NCBI RefSeq assembly: GCF_022682495.2
Contig: NC_071388.1
Location: 174,683,622 to 174,747,621, forward strand
Direction of reading: 5' to 3'
Source: Desmodus rotundus
Taxonomy: Eukaryota > Chordata > Mammalia > Chiroptera > Phyllostomidae
Length of the DNA stretch: 64,000 nt
Shown: one piece after another, positions 11,945 through 22,648 of the stretch
Layout of the letters: the number at the start of each line of letters is the position of its first letter
Numbering within the stretch: position 1 is the first letter of the stretch
The notes under the pieces: model-generated
Seen by the model: the letters and a program-made list of their open reading frames with translations, nothing else
Database searches by the model: none
What the model was told of the DNA's origin: nothing
Program-made: the position numbers and the translations under genes

Positions 11945-12640
11945 TTGATTCTATTTTTAAAAATTGTGGTAAAATACATATGACAAAGTTTGCCATCTTA
12001 ACCTTTTTTTAAATGTACAGTGGTATTAAATACATTCCCACTGTACAACCACCTCCACCGTCCACCTCCAAAACTCTTCATTTTGCATACCTGAAACCTG
12101 TATGCTTTAAACACTAACTCCCCATTCCTCCCTCTTCACAGGCCCTGGCAACCACAATTCTACTTTTTGTCTCTATGAATTCCACTGCTCTAGGTTCCTT
12201 ATGTAAGTAGATCATACAATATCTATCTTTTTGTAACTGGCTTATGACACTTTGTATAATGTCCTCGGGTTTCATCCATGTTAGATGGTGTGTGCCAGAA
12301 CTTCCTTCCTTTTTAAGACTGAGCACTATTCCATGGTTTGTCTATGCCACATTTTGTTTCTTCATTTCTCATTTAATGGACCCTTGAACTGCCTTCACAT
12401 TTTGGCTATTGTGAATAATGCTGCTGTGACTATAGGTGTACAAATAATCTCTTTGACATGTTGCCTTCAATCCTTTTAGCTATATGCCCCCAAAATGGAA
12501 TTGCTGGATCAGGTAGTAATTCCATTTTACATTCTCATCAGGACTGCACAGGGTTCCAGTTCCAGTTTTTCCGCGTCCTTACCAATATTTGTTAGTTTTT
12601 GTTTATTTTTTAATATAGTCATTCTAACTGGTGTGTTTTA
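11945..12640 (-). mobile_element. LINE-1 3' region, antisense
   Basis: Runs through the antisense L1 landmarks in order: attgtggtaaaatacatatg, tgccatcttaacc, gtacagtggtattaaataca, tccccattcctccctcttca, ccctggcaaccacaattcta, ctttttaagactgagcac, ttggctattgtgaataatgc and tggaattgctggatca, ending near attctaactggtgtg. Long and clear, frames broken. Confidence 0.85.
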
Positions 12641-14444
12641 ATTCTCTTCTAATCAATAAGATCCTTATCTATCTTTCTGTCTCTATCTCTGTCTTCTTCT
12701 TTCTCTCTTTTTGAAAGAAAGATGTCATCTGGTTTTTCCATAACCAGGGTTCTTCTGATTACATGCCTGTACTGCCAGTTCCCAATGCAAGACTTGTGAA
12801 AACCCGTTAGTCCTGAACTTGAATCAGAGATATCAGAGTATATGGTCACATGATATGGTTTAACTTTTTCTCAAATTTCATATTTCCTACCTTTGTTCCT
12901 TCTAAAGGCCTAGAACAAAGACTAATGAAAGCAGCAAATAAGCACCACTGGCTCATAGTTCTCACTATGTTTAAACCATAACTTCTTGAAGAAGAGGCCG
13001 ATTTCAGGTTTGGGACAGGAAATACACAGATAAGCATGGAGATCTTGTCATCCCTGAAAACAAAGTCACTGTCAAAGACGACTGAGATCATTTTAAGAGG
13101 ACTCGGGAGTCAATACAAGCAGTGGACCCTAATTAAGATGAACTAATTTGCCCGCAAATAAAGATAACTATTCCTGTGGATTAAAACATATACATATATT
13201 TAAAGACATTAAAATAAGTAAGAGAGAAAAATTCATTAGTTACCTTTGGGTGATTCTATGGATCTAATTTATTATTTTGAAAGCTGGTGAGTCAATTAAT
13301 AGACTCAAGCTTTGTTTCTGCTTTTTCCTATACTAACTGTGCCAGAGGTAATCAAATTATTGATGATATGGTCTCTCTTTATAAGTATTCTGGTTAATAA
13401 ATGAAAAAATGTTGCAGTAGCATTTGCAGGTCCTAATTACCTGATGGAGCTTGGCATTGAGCACCAGCGTCTGCTCCCACTGGGGAATAATGGTGACCAG
13501 GCTTGATGTGCCTCCCACTGGGAGCTCACAGAAGCACTTCTGAAGGAGTCTTGCCAAAAAATAAAACCTGAATCTCATTAATCCTGTAGATATACCTTCC
13601 AAATTATAAGAACTATGGATCAAAGAGAGCAATTATGTTTTTTATATAATTAACTTCAGAAAAAGTAATAGACATTGAAACTCTGAAAAAATTATTGCTT
13701 AAAATAACTTAGACTTTTCCAGAAATTTCACACAAAAGCACATAAATGTTTACCTAGTTCAGATTTTCGCCTTAGGAAGGGGTTAATCTTAGTGGCAAAG
13801 GAGACTTTTTAAAAGAGGTTGGCACTTAACATGATGCCTATTATTTCTCCTGACATCTTATCTTCTTATCTGGCTTTTGGTTTTGTGGAATGAGATGAAA
13901 GAAAATTGTGAGCACTCTGTAGCACTTTGTGCTTGGTTTTAGTAGTCGCAATTCGATTCAGATATTTTTAAATGTTTTCCTGAAAAGGGGAAAAGAAAAA
14001 GTGTGACTCCAATAAGGGGCCAACAGGGAGAGGGGCAGTTAAATTGGATTCTATAGTGTTCAGTTCCCTGGCTACAAAAATAATCCAGTTAACAATCTTG
14101 TCTTCTGACCTTGCCTGGTCTGATATCTTTGCTCCCTATCTGTTGAATGCACACATCTCTTACTGAATAGTGAGAATCTGAAGAGTTGGAAATGCCAACT
14201 TAAAAGTTATTTGTCTGGCTTAAAAACCAAGAAAGAATTCTAAGAGTTCTCCCCAAAGTCAAGTCTAGGAATGTTTGGATATTATTCACTTTAATGATTA
14301 ATACAGAATTCTTTCTGTATGAGACTAAGCTGCAAACCACAAGATGCTGCATGATGAATCCTCATTTGAAGGCAAGTTATTTATTGCTTGTTTCAAATCT
14401 GTTCATGAATAATACTTATTGCTGCAGATTTATTGTGTGGTGCC
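12641..14444. other. Unassigned non-coding stretch
   Basis: AT-rich; no element or exon recognised. The minus frames of 66-91 codons have no recognisable content. Confidence 0.55.
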
Positions 14445-14602
14445 AGTTCATCCCTTCAAACATTTAATAATTATTTATGAAATATCTATTGAGCACCAGC
14501 TCTGTGCCAGGTATTGTACTGGGTCATGCAGCTCTAGCAACGGATGAGATCTACGCATTCCCTCCTCTCCAGGGGGTTATAGTTTGGTGGATTTTCCAGG
14601 AA
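14445..14602 (+). repeat. Old dispersed mammalian repeat ('ttgagcacc..tgtgccagg' type)
   Basis: Contains atttatgaaatatctattga, gagcaccagctctgtgccag, gtattgtactgggtcatgca and cctctccagggggttatagt, the order seen in the widespread 'tttattgagcacctactatgtgccaggcactg...tggagcttacattctag' repeat. A related copy is at 55468-55690. Family not assigned. Confidence 0.5.
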
Positions 14603-14604
14603 AG

Positions 14605-15115
14605 CACATGCCAAGATGGGATAAGAAGTACAGAGATTTATTGGAGAAAATACCCATTAAAGATCATGCAGAAGGGAGTGGGAGTAGATCATGATGTAAG
14701 TCTGACTGTGTTGCAAGTAGAGAGGAAAGAAGGAGGATTGGGTAGAAGAACTTAAGTCTATAGTGTAGCTCTGAGAAACTCTTAGCTAGGCTGATGAGGA
14801 GCCCTAAGGAGAAATTGCTTCTTAGAGGAGTCCCACTCTGTCCACAAATGGCCCAGCTCTTATACCTCTGCTGTGCTTAGTCATTGACTCTGGGCAGCCC
14901 TGGCAAAATATGACCTTGCTGTGAATGGCATGATGAATCCCATGGGTGTGGGAGCTGGAGGCTGTCAGCTAAGTACACCGGTTCTTTCTCGAAAGGTGAT
15001 CTAACAGGTGCATTGTCATGGCTTTGGAGAAGCCATGTGGGCAAGTGCAAACACTGAACAATGGATCCAAGTGTAGGTAAAGCATGTCCCAATAGTTACA
15101 CTGTGAGGCTATTTG
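14605..15115 (-). mobile_element. Possible antisense LTR-like old repeat
   Basis: The phrases acagagatttattggagaaa, agatcatgcagaagggagtg, gggagctggaggctgtcagc and ggctttggagaagccatgtg, in this order, resemble an old mammalian LTR read in reverse, with the poly(A) signal complement tttatt near 14636. Family unknown to me; moderate-to-low certainty. Confidence 0.35.
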
Positions 15116-15429
15116 ATGGTATAGCAGGGAAGTTTATCTGCATTCATTCTTCTTCCCCAACTCTGCTCTGTGTCACAGGGAACAACATTATCCAGTTTCC
15201 CTTTTCCCTTTCAGGTAACTTCAGCCAATGGGAGGCACTGGCAGGAGATTGAAAGGTAGAGAGAAGGAGAATTCAGTGCATTTTCCCCATTCTCTATTTG
15301 TCTCCTCTATTCTCTACAGCAATAGGTGCATCTGTTCTGGGTTTCCTGCTTCTATCAGAAAGTTCCTCACTTTAGGGTCCTAGCTTCCTCCGAGCAGCCA
15401 TGGTCTCTGGGACACCACTTGTTGCCATG

Positions 15430-15600
15430 TGGAGATTATAGTACTTCCTACTGCTCCTAATCTCTGGTCCCCTTGTATTTATTTTCAGAACTTTTTCATC
15501 ACTTTTATAAATGATTCTTGTATTAAATCCCCTCTGTTTGAAATACCTAGAGAGCTCTCATTTCCTAGTTATACCCTGACTGCTAGACCTAGTTTGGAAG
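15430..15600 (+). mobile_element. Possible LTR-like repeat fragment
   Basis: Contains tttataaatgattcttgtat, ttaaatcccctctgtttgaa and ataccctgactgctagac, resembling the 3' end of an old LTR-type repeat ('ataaatagttcttttattaaactctc...ccctgactgat'). Weak. Confidence 0.3.
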
Positions 15601-15737
15601 ATGTCCCAGGGAAGACTTCCTAATGGAGTGGCACGGAAGCTAACACCTGAGAGACGAGTAGGAGCTACCCAAAATGGGTTGACCACAGTACTATTGGTAC
15701 AGTATCTTTTATTTTAGGTGATCTGTTAGTTTTCAAA

Positions 15738-15950
15738 CAGCATAATGGCTAAAAGTACAGACTTTGGAGCTGTACAGAATTTGGGTGCGAATTACAGTAT
15801 CTGCTACTTTCTAGAGATGTGACCTCAGGGAGTTTACTGAGTTCCCTGTTCTTCAGTGTCTTCTTTTGTAAGATAATAATAATATCATCCTCTATGGAAG
15901 CTGTGCAAAGTAAATAAGTTAATATATATAGACAACGTAGTGTCTGATAT
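15738..15950 (-). mobile_element. MIR-family SINE
   Basis: MIR in reverse: cataatggctaaaagtacag, actttggagctgtacagaat, gatgtgacctcagggagttt, ttcttttgtaagataataat and a tail with gtgtctgatattattctttt. A nearly full-length but diverged copy. Confidence 0.75.
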
Positions 15951-16944
15951 TATTCTTTTTCATATGCACGGCAAGTCTTTGCAGAAGCTTTCCTATGCTG
16001 ATGTGCACTCAGCCTTCAGGAGGAGAATGTTGTCTATAGGGGTAGGTGACCTTTATTTTCATCGAGAATCTATTGCTTCAGGGAAAATGTCTGAGGTAGC
16101 TTACATTTTTTTTGTTACTTATTCTAGGTCACTTTCCCCACCCCCCCCAACCTGGTTCCTTGTAGGTTTCTTTCTTCTCTTAGAAATCCAATAGTTCACT
16201 TAGGATATGTCAGGGTGTTGGGCACTTTTAATAAGTTTTGATTGACATAGAGGTATGTTCTATCATTTTGCAAGTTTATTCATGTCTTCCTTTGAGGAGA
16301 GGGTTTTTTCTTCTCTGTTATATAATTAATGAATTTTTCTGTTGTATTATATATCTGGGGAAAGCCAGTGTTTTCCTTTCAATTTACAAATTGACTTAAT
16401 GGGTTCACTTGACATGTTACCATAGAAAGCATGAGGCCATTATTACCAAGGTAATTGTTTATGACACATAGCATCAAAAGGAAGACCAAGATCATTCTAC
16501 CTTTTTTTTTTTTTTATGACCTCTCTGTTGTAGGTGGGCTCTGTCCAGCTGCTGGCAAGTGTGTGATCACCTGGAACCTAATCTGCTTGCTCAGTTAGGA
16601 AGCTGCATTTGCTCTTATGGTCTATGGTCTACCCTCTGCCTCCTCCCACCCATCTCTCTTTTGTTAGCTCTCCTTCCTTTGGAAGAGTCCAGGGTTCACT
16701 TACATCCAATGCTAAGGTTTACCCAGTGATTGATGTAGTTCTGTGCTCTGGCCAATAATGAGCTACACATATCTATACGTCATATGGCAAAGACCTTTGG
16801 GGATGTATTTGCACACACTAGAGATCTGATCTCTCCTGTGTGTGGCTGCAGCTGGAAGTACAAGCTCTGGAGTGGCCACAAAGGAACATCTTGGAAAGCA
16901 GTGTCACAATCCAGGATCCCTGGGCTTTATGGCAATGGCATGGT
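15951..16944. other. Unassigned non-coding stretch
   Basis: No exon seen. A T14 run is at 16502-16515 and a C8 run is at 16141-16148. Confidence 0.55.
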
Positions 16945-17165
16945 GGTGAACAGCATGGACTCTGCAGAAAGATAGATACACTAGGCTCAAGTCTCTGTCC
17001 TTTCTTCTCCCAACGGTGCTCTTTGATGAATTACTTAACCCTGCTAAGCTCTAGGTTACTAACCAGTAAAATGGTTTTGATAATAATAGTTTCTTCATTG
17101 GGCCATTGGTGATTATTAAATTAGATAATGTTTTGCATGTTCCGGGACACATAAAAAATATTAAA
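16945..17165 (-). mobile_element. MIR-family SINE
   Basis: Reverse-orientation MIR: gtggtgaacagcatggactc, ggctcaagtctctgtcc, gaattacttaaccctgctaa, agtaaaatggttttgataat and attattaaattagataatgt. The adjoining 17168-17205 is ATT-rich simple sequence. Confidence 0.75.
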
Positions 17166-17205
17166 TATGCCTACATTATTATTATTGTCATCATTATTAT
17201 TACCA

Positions 17206-18379
17206 GCCAATATACACTTACTCCCTTTTAAGATGAGGAATTTGGCTTGTTATTCTCATATTTGGCTCTCAAGGGAAACAACCCACAGTCTAGGTGGGAG
17301 CATCAATGAACTGGACATTTGAGCTAGCATTCTGTTTTTTCCAAGAATAAACTGGAGGGGAATGCTGGAAGCTTAAAGCTCTATTTCTTAAATGGCTTTG
17401 GATTGGAGTATTCTATTTTCTCCTCAAGGAAGATCAATTATCCAGATGTCAGATTTCTGCTGCTTGCTCTCTATTCTATCCTTTATCTCTGACTTTTCAT
17501 TTCTTTTTTATTTACCTTTTATTTCTGAAAGCATGTGCCAAATCTCTCTTCACATCCCAGATTTAATGTTCTGCAAGGTCAAGTTAGTCCTTTACAGCTT
17601 AAAGTGATATTTTAAATGCCACTCATGGCATTATTAGTTACTTTACATGTTTTGGTTTTTTCCCCTAATTCAGTCACTCCCTTTCAAAAATATCTTCCTA
17701 TATCTTATCTTTTATTTTAAGTATTATAAAAACAATGTTCTACAATGTTTGAATGTTTGTTTCATGGAACAAATCTTTTCAAAAGCATACTCTTCCAACT
17801 TTATCATGTTATCTTTATTTTCTTGCCAAAACTTTATTTTCTTGCCAAAAATTAACACTGTTTGTGTATACTTATCTCTGATAGAAGGCAGGTCTATTTT
17901 GATCTAGTTGAACAAAAATTAAGATGGTTCATTCTCCTTGGGTCTGCTTACTGCTTAGCTTGACATTTTTCATTCCTCCTTTTATGTATTATGATAAAAA
18001 GAGGAGATAATATAAATTCATATTAATAATTTGGTTTTTAGTCAGATGGAGAGAGATGGAGAGATAAATTGGGGTGTGGACAGTCCCAGAAGGAGACAGA
18101 ACTTTAGAACTTCTATACTTGATTTTCCCTGTGACCTACTGTTGCTTTTAGGTACATGATGTATTTGCCTGTTGTCTCTCTGCCAATCTGGGCAAATGTC
18201 TTTTGTTTTATGGAAATGTCTCTGAGTCAGGGTGAACTTGTCAGTTGGTGAAAAGCCTGTCTGTACTCTCTCGTGTAGCCTCCTATTTCCTCTGCCTGGT
18301 GTTGGTGCTTCTGCATTGGGATGTTTTTCATGAAGCACTGGAACTGACTCTAAGACAAAGAGTTCCTATTTTTCCTACA
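17206..18379. other. Unassigned non-coding stretch
   Basis: T-rich, intron-like, with the 19-bp tandem duplication at 17813-17850 as its only clear structure. Confidence 0.55.
17813..17850 (+). repeat. Perfect 19-bp tandem duplication
   Basis: The unit ctttattttcttgccaaaa occurs twice back to back (17813-17831 and 17832-17850) with no mismatch. It has only two units and is not part of a recognised repeat. Confidence 0.9.
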
Positions 18380-18525
18380 ATTCCTCCCTTCCTCCCTTCA
18401 TTCCTCCCTTCCTTCCTTCCCCTTCCTTCCTTCCTTCCCTCCCTCCCTCCTCCCTCCCTCCTTTCCTTCCTTCCCTCATTCCTTCTTTCCTTCCTTCCTT
18501 CCTTCTCTTCTCTCTTTCTCTTTTT
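18380..18525 (+). repeat. (TTCC)n / (CCTCCC)n polypyrimidine tract
   Basis: About 145 bases of nearly pure pyrimidine on + (purine on -), mainly TTCC units with a CCTCCC core near 18438-18460 and a TCTTC/CTCTTT end. The long low-complexity frames across it on both strands are artefacts. Confidence 0.92.
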
Positions 18526-19144
18526 AGGAAAAATTCCCATTCAATTCAGAAAAGTATTCCATCAGTTTGGGTAGGGGGTAGGGATCCATTAACAGGAAAT
18601 TGGGGGTTAGCTAAAATCGTTGCCTCTCTCTGCCTGACATAGTTTGCTCCCATGATCCTGAGGCAGTGGTGCACGGGGTCCAAATGGAGTTGTCCTCTGT
18701 CTCTTGTCTCACTTTCTTACAACTCTTCATGGTTGGGCGAGGGCACTTGGCTGAGTTGGGGCTGACAGTCATATTCTTGCTGACTGGGCTGTGTGAGCTG
18801 GAGCAAGACTGCTTCCACCCACAGGAAGAGGCATGATCTAAAAATTATTATGAATACATTGTTTACTTGACCAGGCTGGGGACTTGAGTCCCTGGAGGCA
18901 GGACGGTATTTATTTCTAATTTGCGAGAAAGGTTAGCACGGGCCATTTTATGGCCCTTGTGACATTAGGTGAGTTTGTGCGCTGTTTCCTTGGCAAGGAA
19001 ATCATCAGGTAGCTCTTGATGACGTGCTTTGCCCTTGTTCTGTCTGGACTGTCTCTGGGAGAATTTCTTGACACACTTTGCTTATTTTTCAGCTGGGATG
19101 AAAAAAGGAGTTTTGACCCACCTTTCTGTTCTCATCTTTCTGAG
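18526..19144. other. Unassigned non-coding stretch
   Basis: Higher GC than the flanks; no repeat or exon recognised. Confidence 0.5.
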
Positions 19145-19382
19145 AAGTCCCTACTTTACTTTTTAAAAATGTATTAATTCATCGAAAAGCTTACATAAAT
19201 AAATGAATAAATGAATAAATAATTGAAGTATTAGTGAACTATCTTACTCCCATCCCTACCCCAGTTTGCTGAGTTCTTACTCCACTGCCATAGGTAACCA
19301 CTGTTAACAGTTACGTTTTTTCCCATAATTTGTTTATGTGTACCCAAGCAAATACAAATACAAATTTTTTCTTATTTCCCTA

Positions 19383-19597
19383 TTTTTTTAATTTAAAATA
19401 TTTTATTTATTCATTTTGAGAAAGAGGGGAAGGGAGGGAGAAAGAGAGGCAGAGAAACATCTATCAGTTACTCCCCATATACTCCCAAATGGGGACCTGG
19501 CCCGCAACCCAGGCATGTGCCCTGAAGGGGGTTCAAACCAGCGACCTTTTGGTTCACAGGACAACGCCCAATCCACTGAGGTGCACCAGTCTGGGCT
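19383..19597 (-). mobile_element. VES-type bat SINE
   Basis: Reverse orientation: T/A-rich tail and gaggggaagggagggagaaa, then gggacctggcccgcaaccca, aggcatgtgccctg, a diverged B-box region (ggttcaaaccagcgaccttt) and the head ending ccactgaggtgcaccagtctgggct. The A-box region is mutated. A (TTC)n then T-run at 19598-19632 adjoins the 5' end of the element. Inserted into antisense L1. Confidence 0.9.
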
Positions 19598-19632
19598 TCT
19601 TCTTCTTCTTCTTCTTCTTTTTTTTTTTTTTT
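19597..19632 (+). repeat. (TTC)n followed by poly(T)
   Basis: About seven TTC units then about 15 T. It abuts the 5' end of a minus-strand SINE. Confidence 0.85.
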
Positions 19633-21077
19633 AATAAAAAAGGTATATCATTTTTAGTTTTATCTTTTTTTTTACATTTGAATTTTTGCTTTCATGTAAC
19701 AATATCTTCAAGGACTTTTCAAATTTGGACAAAGTGTTTCCTTATTCTTTTATCTAGTTGCATAATATTTTATTGTATGGATAATTTATTTAACCAGCCT
19801 CCTGTAGATAAACATTAAGGATATTTCCAATCTTTTGTTCTTAAAAATAATGCTACAATGAATAACCATGTAAGTTATTTATTTTGCGCATGGGAAAAAT
19901 ACATCTATAAGATACATTCACACAAGCAGAAGAATGGTGTCAAATGGTTTTTGAATTTATAATGTTGGTAGATATTGCTAGATTAGCATTCATACAATTT
20001 CATTGGTTGATATTCCTACCAATAAAGTTTGAACATGTTTTTTCCCCCATTTCAGTCTTGCTAGGACAGAGTATTATCAAGCTCTGAGATTTTATCTATG
20101 CTGAAAGGTAAGAAAGGGCATTATGGGGTCATTTTAATTTGCATTTCTCTTACTGTGAGGGAGATTGAAATCTTTTCATAGGACTATGAGCCATTTTTAT
20201 TTCACTGTCTGTGAGGTATGTTTATATCCTTTTTTCTTAGGTTATTATTTTTATTTAATGAAATCAATCTTTAGGAGCATTTTATATATTAATGTAGGTT
20301 TTTTTCTATTATATGTTGTAAATACTATTTTTTTGCTACCAGTTTTTTTTTTTGGTCTTTGGACTTGTTTTTATTTTATTTTGCCAGGATCAGTATGAAA
20401 TCTTTTTTTGAGTTAATAAAAATGATCAATCTTGTTTTATGTATAGCTTCTGGATTTTGAATAATATTTTGAAAGAAATCTTTAAAACTAAGTTTATAAA
20501 AAAATCTCGCATAAGTTTCCCCTATGATTTAATTATTTGTATGTAAATCTTTGAGTGATTGTAATTTGTCTTCTTAAAATATATAAGGTACAAGTTATAA
20601 TTTTTTTCTAGATAGCTGCGCACTCTGAAGAGGAATGAGGTAGGAATTCCCACTGTTACCACTTCTGTTCACCCTTATTCTGGAAGTAATAATCCATGCA
20701 TTTAGACTAAATAAAGACAACAGAGGCATACAAATTTTAGAGACAGTTTTTAAAAAAATCACTGCTTATAGATGATATGATTGTATACATGAAGAACCCA
20801 AGAGAATACGTTTAAAAAGGAATACTAAAAAAAGATATTAAATAAAGTAATGCAGTAAAAATGTAATACATATAAATCAATAGCATTTATATACAAATAA
20901 CAACCATTTTAAGACCTAATATAGATTTTTAAATCCCACATATAATAGCAACATAAAAAAATAAAATAACTAGGAATATACTTAATAAGGGATGTGCATG
21001 AGTTATATTTAAAAAGTTTAGAAGAGTATTATTAAAGCCCCCCAAAACTGCTGAACAAATGGAAAGATACCACATTT

Positions 21078-21364
21078 TGCCATATAATAATGTGCACTTT
21101 TTTGTCCAAATTTTCGAGGGAAAAATAAGGATGCACATATACATGGATAGTACCTGAAATCCATTTGTCTCTGCTCTTGTGTTTCCTAATTACTTGTTAC
21201 ATAAAAATTTTTGTACCATAATATGTTAAAAAATGCTAAAATTCCTTTATAATACAAAAAACAAGTGTCTAGATATAAATAAAAATATTGTATTAAAAAT
21301 TAAAACAAAAGATTTCTTTCCCAAAAGTTTGGGCCAAAAATGTGGGTGAGCATCATACATGGCA
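21078..21364. mobile_element. Small inverted-repeat element, copy B (unassigned MITE-like family)
   Basis: Ends: gccatataataatgtgcac (21079-21097) and, on the other strand, gccatgtatgatgctcac (21346-21362 region). A reverse internal motif atgcacatatacatggat lies at 21131-21148, so the left end folds as a hairpin as in copy A (1087-1244). Subterminal 'aaattt..gagg..aaaa..aaggatg' also matches copy A. The centre is AT-rich and has no coding capacity. Inserted in L1 ORF2 remnants. Confidence 0.65.
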
Positions 21365-21567
21365 GGGGTAGCAACAGCCAATGAGGACAGTACGCTAATA
21401 AAAAATTGGCATGCCAATAAAAAGATCAATAGTATACTTTAAAAAATACATATTGATGCAAAAGGATACTTGGAAAAACAAATACGAGTAAGTAGTAAAA
21501 TTCTGAAAGAGAAGAACACGGAAGGGGGATCAGCACTACCAGGTATTAAACCTATTATAGAACCTGA

Positions 21568-21655
21568 ATTTTTTTTAATTTAATTTTTATTGTTGACACT
21601 ATGACAACACCCAGCCCCCACCCCCTTCCCTCTGGCCATCACCACACCGCTGTCC
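21568..21655 (-). mobile_element. Short retroposed fragment, probably bat L1 3' UTR, antisense
   Basis: Starts with a T-run and ttaatttttattgttgacac and continues with acccccttccctctggccat and caccacaccgctgtccgtc, a pattern common at the 3' end of bat L1s in reverse. The flanks gaacctgaattt (left) and gagcctcagaattt (right) look like a diverged target-site duplication, fitting a small L1 insertion. Confidence 0.5.
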
Positions 21656-22226
21656 GTCTGCGTGGAGCCTCAGAATTTCATGCAGTGTGCTACCACGCAT
21701 AAACAGAGCAGAAGAATAAAGAAGTTCGGAAACGGACTCTACAATCTAATGGAAATTCTGTACGTGATAAGGATAGAGTCTCAGCCTAGGGAGGAAAAGG
21801 TAATGTTAGAACAACTCGTTTATTTTAAACTGCAAGTTGTGCCTCATCTGATAAACATAGTAAAAATGGTAAAATACATCACAAAAGCCCTACATCCTGG
21901 AAAAGCTAATGAGGTTGAAGGTACACTTTGGGTTGTAACTTAACCCACAACATCAGCAAAGAAATAATGTTTGTATGCCGAAATAAGCAAGTTACCAAAT
22001 TCCATCTAGAGAGATCAGGACAGAATTTTTATGCACTGTTTTTCCATTCCCCCGTGGGTAGGTATATGGAAGGGGGGAGGAATTAGACTTTTTACAAAGG
22101 CATAGCAGAGTATGTCTAACTTCTAGGCATCATTTGTAAAAACTGCTTTTAAAAATCCACTGTTCTTATTGGGGGAAACAAGCTGGTTTCTTGAACACTT
22201 TTTAAAATACCTGTTTCACTTAGTAA

Positions 22227-22648
22227 CAAGGGTGTCCAACTTTTTGGTGTCTCTGGGCCACACTGGAAGAAGAAGAGTTGTCTTGGGCCACACAGTAAGT
22301 ACATTGTGACATGTAATCACAAAACAATGATGTTTTGAGGAAATTTTTCAATTTTTTCAAAAAGATTTTATTTATTTATTTCTAGACAGAGGGGAAGGGA
22401 GGGAGAAAGAGAGAGAGAGAAACATCAATGTGTGGCTGCCTCTGGTGTGCCCCTTACTGGGGACCTGGCCTACAACCCAGGCATGTGCCCTGACTGGGAA
22501 TTGAACCAGAGACCCTTGGGTTTGCAGGCTGGTGCTCAATCCACTGAGCCACACCAGCCAGGGCTAGAGTTACAGTTTTGTGTTGGGCCACATTCATAGC
22601 TATCCTGAGCTGTATGTGGCTGGTGGGCTGCAGATTGAACACCCTTGG
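22227..22648. mobile_element. hAT-like non-autonomous DNA transposon, split by a SINE
   Basis: The left end caagggtgtccaactttttg and the reverse complement of the right end, ccaagggtgttcaa, are terminal inverted repeats. The body reads ggtgtctctgggccacactg, gaagaagagttgtcttgggc and, after the SINE, tgttgggccacattcatagc, a known mammalian MER-type element with 'gggccacattggaagaagaa'. hAT is from memory. No obvious 8-bp target duplication remains. Confidence 0.65.
22354..22565 (-). mobile_element. VES-type bat SINE inserted in the hAT-like element
   Basis: Reverse orientation with ttttatttatttatttctag, ggggaagggagggagaaaga, gaaacatcaatgtgtggctg, ggggacctggcctacaaccc, gggaattgaaccagagaccc and ccactgagccacaccagcca. 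The tRNA-like head is better preserved than in the 19.4 kb copy. Confidence 0.93.

Larger units (their letters stand above)
19145..20410 (-). mobile_element. LINE-1 (L1M-type) 3' region, antisense, split by a SINE
   Basis: Left part has ggtaaccactgttaacagtt and acccaagcaaatacaaata. After the SINE at 19383-19597 it continues with gcataatattttattgtatg, tttatttaaccagcctcctg, ccaatcttttgttcttaaaa, tttgaatttataatgttggt, tttaatttgcatttctctta and ctatgagccatttttatttc. This is the classical antisense L1 order. Heavily mutated. Confidence 0.85.
20625..21860 (+). mobile_element. Degenerate LINE-1 ORF2 fragment, carrying two insertions
   Basis: Sense L1 reverse-transcriptase-region remnant: ggtaggaattcccactgtta, ctgttcacccttattctgga, gcttatagatgatatgattg, atgaagaacccaagagaata and aaataactaggaatatactt up to about 21077. 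It resumes at about 21365 to 21566 with gatgcaaaaggatacttgg, attctgaaagagaagaacac and atcagcactaccaggtatta, and probably again after 21656 with gagcagaagaataaagaag. Interrupted by the inverted-repeat element at 21078-21364 and by a short antisense fragment at 21568-21655. Frames destroyed; the part past 21700 is weak. Confidence 0.72.

Noticed and set aside
18245..18574. 109-codon + frame rich in Ser/Leu/Pro/Phe
   Set aside because: Made by the TTCC simple repeat.
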